Shown: positions 24,463 to 38,504 of the stretch, one piece after another
Numbering within the stretch: the first letter of the stretch is position 1
Layout of the letters: each line of letters starts with the position of its first letter
From: Adenanthera pavonina
Lineage: Eukaryota; Streptophyta; Magnoliopsida; Fabales; Fabaceae
Assembly: GCA_026686845.1 (NCBI GenBank)
Contig: JAIVEN010000023.1
Coordinates: forward strand, 14,278,001 to 14,342,000
DNA: 64,000 bases
Direction of reading: 5' to 3'
Notes under the pieces: model-generated
What the model saw: the letters and a program-made list of their open reading frames with translations, nothing else
Database searches by the model: none
Told to the model about the DNA's origin: nothing
Program-made: the position numbers and the translations under genes

Positions 24463-24773
24463 AAGCTTCATGGTATAACGTTAACATTTTCTTAATATTT
24501 ATATAATACCGTCGAAGTTTCGTAATAAAAGATCACTCAATTTAGTACCGACGATGTTGGTATTATTTTCAAGCAAGTTTACCAAATTAATACAAAAGCG
24601 TAGTAAAATCTGAACATTCCCGCATCGCCTAAATACGTAAGGAAATTTTTTACATATATTTCCTATCAGCAGGTGAAGTAATCCTCCATTTACATTGGGA
24701 AAATATAAATTCCTCTAAAGAAATATTCAATAGGCAGTCGTCAGAAATTCAAAGGGATGTTCAACGTGTGGTA

Positions 24774-24797
24774 GTGTGTGTGTGTGTGTGTGTGTGT
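24774..24797 (+). repeat. (TG)n microsatellite
   Basis: A perfect TG/GT run of about 12 units in intergenic DNA. Confidence 0.9.
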
Positions 24798-25550
24798 TTT
24801 GTGGGGGCGTTGGGAACTTATAACGAATTTAAGCAGCAATTATTACTTGCTATGTTAGACTATGATCTAAAAGCAACTAAAGTAGGGAACTTAAGTCATG
24901 GAACTTTGATTTTCAGGAATTGTTTTATGAGGGAACGTATATACGATTTCTAATAATTTTTTTATCAATTTTTTTTCAGTCAAAATACAATAAGCATATG
25001 ATTTTTAGATGATAATATTATACTCCCGCTGGTGTTTTAGAAGGTTTTAATGGTTCAATATACAAGTCACATTGCATAGATTTTTTAAGTATTAATTACT
25101 TTATTTAAAAAATGCTCTTATTTAATTGTAAGAGAAAAAGTGAATTGTTTAAATTTGTAGTATTTATTAGAGGGTAAAGATGGAAACTACATTATTTTTA
25201 AGATAATTTTAATGATGTAACAATTTTTTTTTATTCCGGTGAGATAGTTGAAAATAACTTATATTAAGTAGTAGAGAAAGTAAGTGTATAATTTTCCAGA
25301 ATTCTCTAATTAAATTATGTATTTATCATATTTTAATTGGAAAATAAAACATTACATGTTAATTGGATAATCTGATAATAAAGATATAAGAAAAAACTTA
25401 CATTCAAATGTAATTCTTATTTTAATTTGGGAATGCTTCAATCACCCGTTACGCAGGGACGATAAGAATAAAAACAGTAAGTGCTCAGAATATTTGAGAA
25501 AGGAACGCATGATTTGCGGATGCCCTAGCAAGAATATAAGGGCCTGTTTG

Positions 25551-25916
25551 ATAGTGTTTCCTGTTTTCGGTTCTCAAAAACAATTTTGTAAAACTGTTTT
25601 CAAGAAACTGTTTTGAAAACAAGAAAACAAAAAAATCTGTTTGAATAATTGTTCTCAAAATCATAACTAGTGAGTAATAGATGAGTTATTCAAAATTTAT
25701 AATTTTACCATTAATGAGGTGGATGTTTCTCATCTTTCCTTGTGTTTTCCAGAACAAAAACTACAAAACACCTAGAAGGTGTTCTGAGTTTTCTGTACAA
25801 AACTATTTTCTGTTTTTCAAAACAGTTTTTAGAAAACAGATTTACCAAACAAGTTTTCTGAGTTTTCTGTTCCTAAAAACAAAAAAACTATTTTGCAGAA
25901 CAGCATCAAACATGGC
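25551..25916. mobile_element. MITE-like element with TGTTTGAT ends
   Basis: The left end GGCCTGTTTGATAGTG and the complement of the right end (GCCATGTTTGATGCTG) are similar. The interior is rich in self-complementary CTGTTTTC / GAAAACAG motifs that could fold back. I could not find a convincing target duplication, so the superfamily (hAT is likely from the ends) is uncertain. Confidence 0.5.
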
Positions 25917-26299
25917 AGTTTCTGAAAATCAAACGCATAGCCAAAACAATGAGATGTGGCAGGTGAAAGTCAATTATTGATGTAAAAGGCTACTATCCAT
26001 AAGAGAATTCTGTACACAATTCTGTACATGAAAATATCAAAAAGAGCAACCACTTCAAAGAAGCTCCGGTTTCTGTACAGCCAACCCAAGTCAATGAACG
26101 ACCTGTATTTGCGGCTATGTACACCCCCCAACAATTATAGTCAGTGAAGACTGGACCTTCCTCTCCTTCAACACGAAATCGGCTCCTCTTCCAACCACCA
26201 CCACTATTGCCAGCAACATATCCAGACCCTTATCTACATCTCTATCGACTACTTTAATAATTACAGGTTCAGCAAGAAATGCAGATCAAGAGAATGAAG

Positions 26300-29200
26300 T
26301 TACGAAAGGTGAAATGATCCTTGTCCCTCAGTTATGGCATACAAGAGCTTCTCTTTCATCTTTTCCTGCAATTATATACGAAAGTGACCAAAGAAGATTA
26401 GGCTCCAGTTTAAAACAATATTTTCTGACTGTTTCAGTTATTCAAGTTTGAAAGTAATGAAAAGTACTTTTGATGAGTAAGGAGGTAACTTCAGATAATT
26501 TGCACAAGTCATCACGCTAGGCAAGTCTGTGTCTGTCCGGTTGGTACAATGCTGTCAAAAACGCCAATAATATAAGGAGAAGCTCTAACAGTCACAAAGC
26601 CAGGTGTAAAAACTACAGGTTCCTCTATAGGGTAAAAATATCCGCAAACCTTTCTCACAATAGTCAACTTTGGATTTAGAGATGCCAATCCTCCTGGAGG
26701 AAGTCGAGGTGCCCCAGTCACAAACTGTAGGAATGCTCGTCGCTGTCCATGGTCAAATTCTTGAATAATTTCCAGCAACTGACATTCCACAGCAGTAAGC
26801 AACAGATTATGAGATTTGGGTAAAAACCACGGTTGAAACTGTCAAAAAATATATAATGTTATTTGAAAACACAGGAATGCTCACATTAACAATTGGAGGA
26901 CTGCTAGCAGTGTACCCATGATCGAATTTAATGTGATCTGCCAGCTCATTGAACTGCTAACATGAAATTACTAAGTTTTAGTTGTTTTCATCATTTTCTT
27001 CTCTGCAAAAACAGGCATATACATTATTTATAAATGACGTTTATACATACAGCCCAGGAATCAAATTCTCCACAGAGTATTCGCTCAAGTTCTTCTTCAT
27101 TAAAAATGCGAAGATGCTCAATGGAAAAGACCTGAAGTTGACAAAAAAATACAAAAGAAAGTATTAACAAATTGACAATCACAATATCATGAAAAGGGAG
27201 AGTAGGAAAAAAAAAAAAGAGCATCCTGTAAACAGTAAAGTTTTAGTAAAAAATAATTTTTAAAGTAAAAAATGGGAGCTGAAGTTGATAAACTTATGAT
27301 CAACAAAAAATAAAAGACCCAAACATTAGGCACAAAAATAATGCCCAAAAACAGAAACCGCAAGTGCAATTCCTACTGCACATTATTTCACACAGAATAG
27401 AAAACGACCAAACTGCGTCTAAAAAGTGGACATTTTTCAAGAAAGAATCATCTTGAATGGATTGTCTTGTTTAGAAAGTAGCTACTTCTGCTTCAAAATT
27501 GGATCCACATCTCATCATTTTGGATTCCAACCCTTCAAAGTTCAAACCATACAACAATGGCAATATACAAGAGTTAGCTCTGAGTTCAAATTCCACATAA
27601 TACGTGAAACCCAGTTCTCTCCAACATTTATAAAGAGAGCAAATATAACAATAAAAGAAGTTCATGTATTAATTAATTTTCTGAATTGTTAAAAACTAAA
27701 AGACATAAAAAAAGTATTTTAAATATCATGAAGACAAAGCGAATAATGGCAGAACCTGATTAAAACCAGATTTGAAAGCTTCGACTTGTCTGGAAATTCC
27801 TGACTTCACAGTAGCATCCACAACAAGTGAAACATAATCATCCAGGTTTCTCATATTCACCTACGCAAAATATATTTATTATGTTCTCATCATCGTTGAA
27901 AATATCAAAACAAAAAGAAATTGCAATCATATCAAATAATATCTTACTGTTGTGTGATCAGTCCCAGAAGTAAGAACAATGTCAGGATACCCAGGAAGAG
28001 TGAAATCAAGGCAAAGGTCCTCAATTCTTGTATCTCTAAAGCATGCATCAAATTCCATCACGTAATTGTCTCCACAGACAGATTCCAAAAATTTTTTCCG
28101 GCTAACAATAGCCTGAAACTCTTGAAGTACACTACCAAGCCCAGGATCAAATGACTGAATGTCATAGAGAGAGAGTTCCTAAAAAGATAATAAGCAAAGA
28201 TACCAAGTCAAACATAATGATCATCAGTAAGCAAATAATTCTTGGATGTAGGGTTTAAAGTTAGTGCGAAGTTCATTAATTGTATCCGGAATTGGTGTAC
28301 CTTTCCAAGAATAAGTTTATAAAAGGCTTTGGAGAAGTGCAGATCTAATACCCTTCCATCTTGAAGTGCTTTAGCGACAACCTGGCCCAAAAGGAAAAAT
28401 TTCTTTGTTACATCGGAGAACTGTATACCAGCTGATGATTCTAGTTTTGAAGACCATGGACAAGGAAAGAGTCCATAGGGAGACAGAATTCCCATCTCAG
28501 CCTGCAAGTTTGTCTTCAATTTTAAAAAACAATTATCCTCTCTCCACATCCCCAATCCAGATTTCTGGAACTCCTGACAAACCAAGGTATAGAATTCCAA
28601 TGTTGGTCCAAGACCAGTACCAACTTCTTCATCATATTCCACTTCAAGAACTACTTTATGACGGGCATGTAAGTCCATCATTTGTGCAGCAGATTGCAAA
28701 ATCCGGTTGCGAAAAACTAAAAACTTCTTTCGTGGCAGTACACCAAGGCTCAGTCGCCTGTTGCTTATTGTTACTGAATCATTGTAAGATGGATGAGGTT
28801 GGATTTGTGGCTGACCAAATGCTGCCAATTTGAAGTACTTGCATCTTGCTTCAAAACTAAATAGGAAAGGGCATGAAACCATTAACTGATTACACCATAA
28901 AGGCATAGCACCAATAGAGACTGCAAAAGGATCACGCATTTGTTGCTCCAGTTTCTCTGTCAATTTACCGCTCACAAAATCATTTTGTGGGATAGAAGGA
29001 ACTAGTACTTTTAGGCTATCGAGGTTATCAAGTTTCCCTTCAGCAAAAGCACAAATTCTTTCACGAGACATGAGGTGAAAAATAAATCTATTCATGCCTT
29101 CCAAACTTTTAAGAAGGAACAAAATATCGTAAGTTGGACTTGACTTCTCCAAATCTGAAACAAGTTCACGAGAGAACATGTCCGAGAAAAAAGGAGTGTA

Positions 29201-32200
29201 CTGCATATAAGTTGCAACTTTATCAATAACAAACACATCTTCAGGTGAATGAAGAGTTCCAGGAGGGGCAATGTCCTCATATTTCACAGCCCTCTTATAA
29301 GTTATTGTGTGCACTTGACTCCAGAGTTTTGCGGCAGAGAAAGAATCATTTTGTTTCATTACTTGACAAAGAATTGCCTGGTATAACGTCAATTTAGGAT
29401 CCAGCTGTCGTCCTTCAAGGTAAAAGAAAAGCTTTGGTTCAGCTCCATTGCTACAAGAAGCAGGATGTCCTTCCAGTTTTGGGCCTGCTTCTGCATTCAA
29501 CTGTGGTTCTCGCTCTGCATGACCCTGTTGAATATAATCATAAAAGTTAAAATATAAGCAACAGAACACATATATTAGCACCGTGCTTAAAAGAAATTTA
29601 AGGAAAATGAATCTCAAAGATAAAAAAGGAAAATTAATAAAGTAAGAATTAAGCATCAATGTTGGATAATGTAAGTCCATAAAATGAAAAATTTCAGAAT
29701 CATTGATCCATTATAAACTTAAGTTGACACAAATAAAAACCAAAAATATCTTCTGTAACATTAGTTATACTTACAACATGAGTTTCAGAGGAAGATGATT
29801 CCCCTGGATTTGCATTGACAGCTTGATCAGGCCTAGGTTGTAACAGCTTTGTCTCTTCACCCTGCAAAATAAATAGATCTTCTTATAAAAGGAAAAAAAA
29901 ATCTAGGCGCTGTTCCCTGGAAAAAAGGCTAACAGAACCATGTGGTTCATGAAACCACCCTCCATCCCCAAAAAGAAAACAAATTAAACAAACAACCAAA
30001 AATAAAGAATTAGAATGCAGCTCCAGTGAATCATAACTCAGTTACCAGGGCTTTAAAAGTAACCTGTGTCTCAATGATATTGGCTAGTAAAACATCTGGC
30101 CCGATATTTACTTGACAGGAACTAGCATTTGATGGGGAATGAACGGGTGGACTTTCTACATGAGATGCTGCTACTTGGCTGGATGATGACTTTGCAAGAT
30201 TAGTGCATTTTAAGCTAACCTTTGGCCATAAATATCCCTCAACAGCATGTAAGGATGAAAAAGGATCAACAGTAAGAAAATCCTCAGTATAATTATTAAG
30301 GCATGTCTCTCCCTCACCCCTGACAAAACGAACTTTCAGGCAAGGATATGGTATGGGACATCTATTTGGAACTGTAGCATAGGAACCCCTTAGTTTCAAT
30401 CCGTTGCTTAGAATAACAGGAAACGCCTCCAAAGAAGTCAGTGCACTCTGTAAGTTGCGTATTAGGAAAGAAAGGGGTGTGTCTCCTGAGAGAGGCTCAG
30501 GAAAAGATAAGCATACCTTTGCCAGAACCTCAAATCGTTTTTCAATGACAACATCATAAGCACCCTGTCCTCCCACATTTTTCCTCATATACTGGCCATT
30601 AGATAAACAGTTTATCAATGATTTTACAATTCCACTCTCAAGAAATTCAAAAGTAGAAACTTGTTCTTTGCCAGTAAGCTTCTCCAAAATTCGATACAGT
30701 ATATCATCAAACTTCTCTTCACGCAGAGCAAGAGAACCATTGCTACTAGACATGCCCAGGGAATCATTCAATGCCATAGACAATGCCCTGAGATTTTGAA
30801 GAATTTCAGTCAGTCCTTTTTCAGAATCATATAATTCCGGTGCTAAGAATTGTGACTTTATATGCTTTGCAAGATTAATAACTGAGTCCTTCCCAAGCTT
30901 GCAACATCCTGCCTCTGACACTGTTGCACAAGATTGACTAGTAGAAAATGCATAACATAGGCATTTACGGTCCCTAGAAGACGACTTTTGACTTGAGTCA
31001 AATGCCAATTGGATGCCACCAAACACCGGGTACATCAACTCTGAAGAGCTTTCTGGTGTTAAGAGTGCATCAATGGCAAAAAAGACACCTTCCTTTATAA
31101 ACAACTTCAGGAAATTATCTGAAAACCTTTGAAGAATTATCTCAGTGATTTGTAAGGCTAATATTAGCAAATGGTGATCCTTTCGAGTGAATACTCCAGC
31201 TAAAAAACTGCCACATCAACTAGATAAAATAAATAATTTATCAAAACTATTTAACACTTCAACTCTAAGGAAACTTGCTTCACCTTGAAATGCCAGTATT
31301 CTTCAGTGATTCAACAAGCATGTCAGAGTTGCTCAAATAAACTAACTTGTGCATAACATATAAGCATCCGTGGCAAACATTTAGGCTTGCACCAGAATTG
31401 AACACCTGTAAAAGGGTCAAGCAGGTAAAACAAAATAATGAAAAGAAGAAAATGAAAAAGGAGACATACGAATCACAAAAAACCAACCAACCTGGATCAG
31501 CAGGGGAACTACATTGATCCCAAACTTTTGCAGATGATCTGGATGATTAACAAGAAAGGATTCTTTGTCTAACACCAGTTGATCATTCTGATCTTTAGGC
31601 AGACCAGGGAGAAGCTCATTGAGCAGTTTCAGAACTTCATATACCTTGACATTACCATCCATTCTAAATCAATCTTCACTTTAAAGTTACAAAATAGCTC
31701 ATAGAACTGAACAAACTTGAATTCATTGATAGATAGAAATAATTGAACTAAGCAATAGCCTCCCTTCCACAAAGGAACAAAATACCGATAACAAAATCTC
31801 AACAGAATCAGTAAGAGCTGGAATTTAAACTCCAAAGACTTTCACAGGGCACAGCATAGGAAAGACATAGCACATACAACATTTTATATGCTTCAACTAG
31901 ATGTATTTACAGCATATTTACAGCATAGGTATCAGAACTTTGAATAATATGTGTACACAAATGACTGGTCAGGGTGACAACATGTTTATAGAAATTTCAA
32001 GGCATCATGGAGTTGGGGATTAACTACATTGGATATTCCATAGGCATGAATTCAAGATATCCAAAGCGAATTTGAATCAAATAATTTTAAAACATCATAA
32101 AAGCAATCTGTTTAGTGAGTTTGGAAAAAAGTAAAAAAACTAATCAACGTGCAATGCATTCAATTATGAATTTCTAGATGCGTGGTTAATTAAATTCTCT

Positions 32201-34566
32201 TAGAAAACATGCTACTTTAGACAAGAAGACTCCCCAACTTCAAAGACTATAAGCTGCGTCTATAGAGCATTATCCTGCATTTTCCTTTGCAATCTCTACT
32301 TATGTATGAGGAAGGAAAAATCCTGAGGTCAAAAAACAATTCTAGATAAAATTCTCAAGTATACTTTGTGATTAAAATTAACATAAAAATATTACCAGGT
32401 AATGATTAAGAAAATTATAACCCCTATATTATACTTTGTGATTAAAATGGATGATATTTAGACAAGTCATACCAAGTAAAACTTTCCAACCTCAGTTAGT
32501 CTGCAGAATACATACAATGATTAGGTTTGGGCATGCAAAAAGAGGGTTTGATGAAGTTATTGGTATTTTAGGTAAGGTTTCTTTTCAAGCGAAATGATTT
32601 TCTAGAAGAGATCAGATGCTCGGGTGCAACACCAAGGAGTGGACCTGGAGGAGCTGATTACTGAATTTAAGATGAGGAACTTAAAAATATTCGAGAACTG
32701 AGCTTAAATTCTTTGCTAAACAGATTTCTGCATTTAAATGACAGGGCCAGAAACCATTCTTCTAAATCCCCCACACAACTTAAAATGGATAAACATGTTA
32801 GTAGATGGATTGAAGATCTTGACATTTGTTTTATTTCCTAAAAGGGTAACCATAGAATTTTAAGTTGCAACAAGTGATTGAATTGTGTGTATGTAAAACA
32901 GTAAAGGACAAAATGGTGCTGCAGAGTAAGCTGTATACCTGATTGCAATGCCCACCTATGGGATGAGAAGATGAGACCCCGTGTGAAAGGTCAAATGTAG
33001 CCAAGATATCCTTCAAAACATTGCTTATATTTAGCTCATACAAAGTCCTGAAGGCTACAACTGAACCAGAAGAAAGCCTAACAAGTAATCCTATCAATCC
33101 CTGCCAATGAAAATAATAAACTAATATCACTTTCAAAGACAATAGAGAAACTAAGTGGAGAAAAGCAGACAGAAAAATATAAGGTTAAAAAAATTCGTAC
33201 ATTATAAATTGGTTGAGATAGAGTTGTTCGGCCATTTAAACTCAAAATATTTGAGACTTGTTGAATCAACCCATGCTTACAAAGCTCATCCAACAATTTG
33301 GACGACTGACCAGCTTGCTCCACTATTTTAATTAAGCAGGTAGCAACGTTTTCCACAAGCTGAGGAATTATATTTGGAAGGTAAATAACTATTAAAAAAG
33401 GAATATTAACAAGCAGCTAAAACATACAGAATCATCATCGAAAGTCCATTTTTGGTACCTGCCGATCCTCATAATGAAGAAGATTGCATAAAATGGGTAG
33501 AGCATCCATGCAAGGTGAGAGGCTTTCTGAAGAAAGCTTCTTACATATGTTCACCACAGTAGAAAGAGCCACTCTCTGGATGGGTAAAATGAGGGGGAGG
33601 GGGGGATTAGTAAAACAGAATCATTTCATCAAGAAGCCCTCTAACAACTAAAGCCAATAAATTCTCGGATTTATAAGTTTATTGGAAAAAGATGGCCAAT
33701 TCCCATGAGGATGATGCCATGTTGAGTTATAGGCTTACCTGAAAACTTGTTGAGAAGAAGTCAATATAATTTAGAACAGCCATAATAGCCCCAGCACGTA
33801 AGCAAGCAAGTGGTTGCTCTCGGGATATTTTCTCCAATGCTTGGAGACACTACATTAATACAAGATCTATAACTATATATTCCTTTCTTACTATATAAGA
33901 ACAAAAATATATTACAAATAAACCATAAATAACCTGTTCAGCTACATCTTGGTACTCAATAGTCAATAATTTTTGACATAAAGCAGAAATAGCATCATGG
34001 TTAACAAGGATTCCTGCTGATCGGGGATACACATCACATATATAGGTGATAGCCCTTATAGCCAACAACATTATATCTGGGTTACTCTCATGCTTTGCCA
34101 GCTTGACAAGCAGCGGTGATAATGAATCTGAAGTCATGCTGGAAAGGGAACCCTCTGTACAAAATGACAAAACTTCACAAAGTTCAGTAAGAACAGCTAA
34201 TTGAGCAGAAGGCTCAGACTCTTCACTCAGACTTGATATAATTTGTTTAAGTTTCCCCTGATCACTGGATAATCTCTGCCTATGGTAGCCCCGGAGACTG
34301 TAGTAATGCTGCTCCATGTCATCTGAATCACATGACCCATAAGCTGAATCCTTCTCTGGTTCTCCCTCTGATCGACTTGAAGCTGAGGCAGATGATGAAG
34401 TATCCATGTCATTCTCATGGGTCTCCAGCACTGAGTGTGTAGAATCAGTATGCATTTGATTTGATGTGTTGGAAGAACTCGGTCTTAAGTCTAATGAACT
34501 GCACACCCGTTTATCAGCAGGTAGTTCATCTACCGTTTCTGGGCGCTTCTGGCCTCGATTTTCCAT
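26300..34566 (-). CDS. UPL4: HECT-type E3 ubiquitin-protein ligase UPL4
   Basis: This HECT ligase takes ubiquitin from an E2 onto its own cysteine and passes it to substrates. The N-terminus (MENRGQKRPETVDELPADKR) is characteristic of UPL4. Coding exons: 33934-34566, 33739-33849, 33459-33575, 33201-33359, 32939-33100, 31492-31644, 31284-31405, 30064-31207, 29775-29861, 28301-29524, 27948-28178, 27756-27860, 27051-27131, 26885-26953, 26650-26778, 26468-26551, 26300-26365. All junctions keep frame, giving about 1558 residues against about 1500 in Arabidopsis. Order: Ser-rich acidic start, armadillo-like repeats (about 110-450), a variable middle, then the HECT domain with the catalytic Cys in PSVMTCANYLKLPPYSS at about residue 1525 (codon near 26504-26506). 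A leader intron at about 34600-35282 is likely. UPL3 is the close paralogue, but this N-terminus favours UPL4. Confidence 0.95.
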
Positions 34567-35450
34567 TAATTGTTATTATCCAGCAATGCAAATAGACACC
34601 TGTAAAGTTCAAAACCTCATCAAATTGTCATTCAATACGATAAATTCTTAACCAAAGGCAGGCCGATCAAGTCTTAATTTAGAAAGAAAATATATTTTGT
34701 TCGCTTCTTGGATGTCCATAACACCAATCTAAAACCCACACTGCTCTATTGTTAAAGGTTTCGTCCCTATAGACAGCACGAGTTATTATTTCCTATAATC
34801 TTCAAGATTAATCCCGTCATTCAGTCATCATGATCATGAAAAAAATGTGATACAGCGTCCATGATACCGTCTTTCCCAGCAAGGAAATCTTATCAGAAAC
34901 AAAAGACTAAATTGATAGAAAAGTGATCAAAGAGAAGGAAAGACAAACCCGTACTATTCGAACAATAACCGACACAGAAAGTTCACAGGAAAACCTCAGT
35001 CTCAGACACTAAACAAATTAAATACAACAAGTTCAAAAGCAAAAAGGCTGAGAGAGGAAACGGAAACACTCACACGACATATATAATTGACATGTACATA
35101 TACATAATATGCAAACACGTCTTGCGTTGATCATTTGTAAACGAAAAAAATCCACAGGTACAAACGACAAAGTAATCATACTGAAAACAACAATGACAGC
35201 CAAAAAGACCGATAAACAGAGGAAGAAAAAACAGAAGTTGAAGACTCAAGCGCAGAGTTTCAATGGCTTTTGTTTGGGTTACCTAGTTGCAGTGGTTAAT
35301 CGGTCTTAGAGAGTCGAAGAACCAGTTTTCTATGGAAAAAAATATATTATGGTAATTTTATGGATTTTCCTCTCCCTTCCCTTCCCTTCCTCTTCTTCGT
35401 CTCACTTCATCGCCGAATTCTCCTGAGAGATTAAGTTAAGGTCTATACGA
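34567..35450 (-). other. UPL4 5' leader with probable intron and promoter-proximal DNA
   Basis: An acceptor (TTTACAG then GTGTC, exon edge 34599) and a donor (CAACTAG then GTAACC, exon edge 35283) would define a 683-bp leader intron. Upstream of the donor, the - strand has a purine-rich stretch, GAAGAGGAAGGGAAGGG near 35376-35396. The transcription start is not determinable from sequence alone. Confidence 0.45.
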
Positions 35451-37640
35451 TACGAGAACAACGATGACGAAGAGAGAAAATTAATTTTCTCAAACAAAAA
35501 TAATTAAATCAAATCCGACAGCCCGTAAGGCACACGGATGTAGTGAAAATCTTAATGCTTAAGAGAGTAATCCTAATTAATTAAACCTCATCAATGAGAT
35601 ACTGATACGCTACTTATGACGTACATCAATCTCAATGCAGCTCCAAATACGAAACGCATTAGCTGAGAGTTTAGTGGTGTTTCCACAAAGATAAGCATCG
35701 TATTCTTTTATGATGCATTTTGGACCGTTGATTAGTGGACCTGACGATGCCAATCGTCCAACCCAAGTCAGCACATTAGATGAAGCCATGGGCCTGGAAT
35801 CTAAATCAGCCCAACTGGTTAATTTATTATTTACGTTATTTGTCAGTTTTGTTCATTCCCTTCACAAGGTATTAATAATACTAAATAACTAAGCTACATT
35901 ATTTAAAGAAACTGATCTTTTCTTCAAGCCATTAACGAAGAAGGGAACAGGGACCACTTAGCTTTGCTTTCTTTTTTATTTCCCCCTATTTGTTGGGTGT
36001 GTCTATTGTTATGACTATGAGCTTGATCTTCTTGATTTGGAATAGTTGTTAGTCACGTAGCTTCAGATTTCTGTGATTTATGATAAAAATATCGAAAAAT
36101 ATGTGAAAACAAAGCGGATTCAAATTCAAAATTAACCGAAAGAGAATAATCATATGGTTAAGATATTCTTATATAGAGCAAGATGCTTATCTTTTGAAAT
36201 GGTTATAGTTGAAAAAAATTAATAGGTATATCTGAACGTATCAAAAGAGTTTTTTATTAAGTTTGAAAAGAATTTATAACTCGTGAATGCACTAATATAA
36301 AAACCATATTTGACAACAAATTTTATGTTTAAATTTAAAAATTAAAGTCATAGTACTGATGTAAATCATGTAATGCTAAGGTCACGATGTTATTTTAAAA
36401 TCCAGTTTTTCAATACAAGAGTAAAATAAAATATTTACCGAATTAAATTAACGGGGTCTATAAAAGCACATGCCTTGTCCGGTTATCCCGCCATCTATGC
36501 AACTACCGAGAAGCAAATTTCCACAGTAACATGTTTATCCATGGTTCCTTTCAGCACATTTTGAATCCAAACCTATTTTTCAAATGAGGATGTACTTCTT
36601 TATATAGTATTTATTGAAAAAATAATTGATATAGTTAATTGGAAATATCCTTAATTCTTAAAAAAGGTTTTACATTCCACCACTATAACTTAATTGAGAA
36701 CTATAACTAATAAAATATTGAAAGTCGGATAAAAGAAGAAAAACATAACAAAATCATATTAACAAGTTGGCTAGAACTATAAAAGATAACAAAGTTCTAC
36801 CACTAATCATTTAGTATACTTGTGTTCATAGTACTCAAACTCGAATATCCTATGGATTGAACCAAACTCTTAATTGTTTTATTAATGAATAAATAGTATT
36901 GCCTGGGATCTAACTTTTTTGGGTGGAATGTTGTGTATTTCATTCGAGAGAAAGATACGAAATAAATGGACTCCTTTTGACGTCAAACTTGAAAGAAGAC
37001 AGATTAAGGACAGCTCCTAGTGCTTAATTAGAGTTAATAATGCATACTTTGGAAAAATCACAAATCGATGCTAATCTGAGTAAGAAAATGAGCATGGAAA
37101 TGATATCCAAAAGGCACCAAGGGGGGCAAGAAATTTTATGGTGGGCATATAAAAACTTTAGTAAGGGTTAGATATAAAATATCTCATTCCATCCCATCTC
37201 ATCCCATCTCAATCCCAATCCCAATATATAAAGGAAAATCAATGTTCATTATTCATTAGTCATATTTGATCGAACTCACCTGTTGGGCTCCGTGTAAAAG
37301 TATTATGTATTATAAGTGTCTTATAGCATTATTTGATTTCTGCCACATGTTTGTTTTTTCTTTGAAGGTAAGCCCCATCCTAATTTATTCTTCATTTTTT
37401 TCCTTTGTAAGTGGGATTATGTTTCCCCAATATTTTCAATGCTTTTTTTCAAATTTTCCTCTTTTTATTTTGAATTCAAAATTTTAATTTCCTTCTTTTA
37501 ATTTATTTGCTCATCATGTTATTCATCTTTTTCTACTCCTCTTCTCTCCTCTCTTCTCTCGTCACTCTCATCCTCTCTTATTCTTCTTCTTTTTCATTCT
37601 TGGCTTTTATTTTTATTCTTCTTACTTTTTCTTCATAATA
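35451..37640. other. AT-rich intergenic DNA upstream of UPL4
   Basis: No gene or clear repeat is supported. A short cluster of CCCATCTCAT / CCCAATC repeats lies at about 37188-37222 and a pyrimidine-rich tract at about 37500-37600. Confidence 0.5.
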
Positions 37641-37659
37641 TCCATTTTTGTTTTGCAGA

Positions 37660-38340
37660 TTTTCTCAAGAAGCGCCAAGCTCTTGCAAGCACCCAACTGC
37701 CATCGATTTTGTCGAACCCTCCTTCAGAGTAGTGGCCGAGATATCTGCTGTTCCAAAAGCTATGGAAGCCCGGCAAGTGGTACTCCAACACAACCGAAGC
37801 AGGGAGTTAGGTCTAAGAGAGGACAAGCCACGAATCATCACATCATCGGTGAGAAGGAACATTTTCTCTGAGTTTTTATTGCATCATTAAACAATCTCTG
37901 AGTTTATGCATCTCATATTTTAAATTTCAATTTAAATTTGAAATTTCAAACTTCTTTGAGTTTATGCATCTCTTTCCATTCCTTTCCCGTTCGATTTGAA
38001 ACTCTGAATCGATCAATCAAATGGGATAGCTCCTTCTGCTATGATATTGTAGCTGCTGGGGATATCAATACTCAAAGCATTTACCCAATGATGATTTTTA
38101 CATGGCCAACTTCTCTTGGAATGATCCTTAGAGATCGGGGAAATACCTGTGGACGGATGGGTGCGTGTATGAGAGGGAGTGCAAAAGAGTCAAAGATGCT
38201 GGGAAAGGCATATTCTCTCCTCCTTTTGGAGCAACATGCGAGAGTGAAGTTGAAGCGTGCCAGATGAAAGGATTTGGTACTTTTGCTGGATCTACCGGCA
38301 GCTTAATGGTATCTTTGGGAGGTAGGAAGGAATTATTTTG
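37660..38340 (+). pseudogene. Unidentified degenerate coding stretch
   Basis: A pyrimidine tract and TTTTGCAG (ending 37659) precede a more GC-rich block that is open in two frames to about 37850 and followed by a GTGAGAAG donor-like site. Further on, one frame reads DIVAAGDINTQSIY (about 38045-38090). Another, offset by one base, reads NDDFYMANFSWNDP, stops at TAG (38129-38131), then continues KYLWTDGCVYEREC, GIFSPPFGATCESEVEACQ and MKGFGTF up to about 38340. The composition is protein-like and unlike the AT-rich surroundings, but I do not recognise the family. The frameshift and stop suggest a pseudogene or captured fragment. Confidence 0.3.
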
Positions 38341-38504
38341 ATGGAAATGGAAAGAGAGAAGGAAAAGGATTAAAAAATTTCATAAAATAACTATTTTATA
38401 TTTATAGAAAGTTTGAATGATGTGTACCAAATAAATTTTATAGGAATTTCTCTCTCATTCTCCCTTTCATGAGATCTCTTTCATGCGTACCAAACATAGC
38501 CTAA

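Larger units (their letters stand above)
23641..25440. repeat. Segment resembling the two flanks of LINE 2 (possible duplicated block)
   Basis: Three short landmarks here match, in the same order and orientation, landmarks on the two sides of LINE 2. These are 23641-23667 with 12903-12929, 24474-24538 with 19337-19402 (both hold AAGTTTCG then AATAAAAGATC), and about 25350-25430 with 19680-19790 (both hold TTTGATAATAAA-like sequence and TATTTTAATTTG). A 0.5-kb dispersed repeat (23946-24462) lies within it. I infer an old duplication; the identity is patchy. Confidence 0.4.

Noticed and set aside
25543..25924. 8-bp target duplication for the MITE at 25551
   Set aside because: The flanks do not match at 8, 3 or 9 bp under any boundary I tried.
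25681..25980. 99-residue open frame
   Set aside because: It lies across the fold-back MITE at 25551-25916; the composition comes from its repeated motifs.
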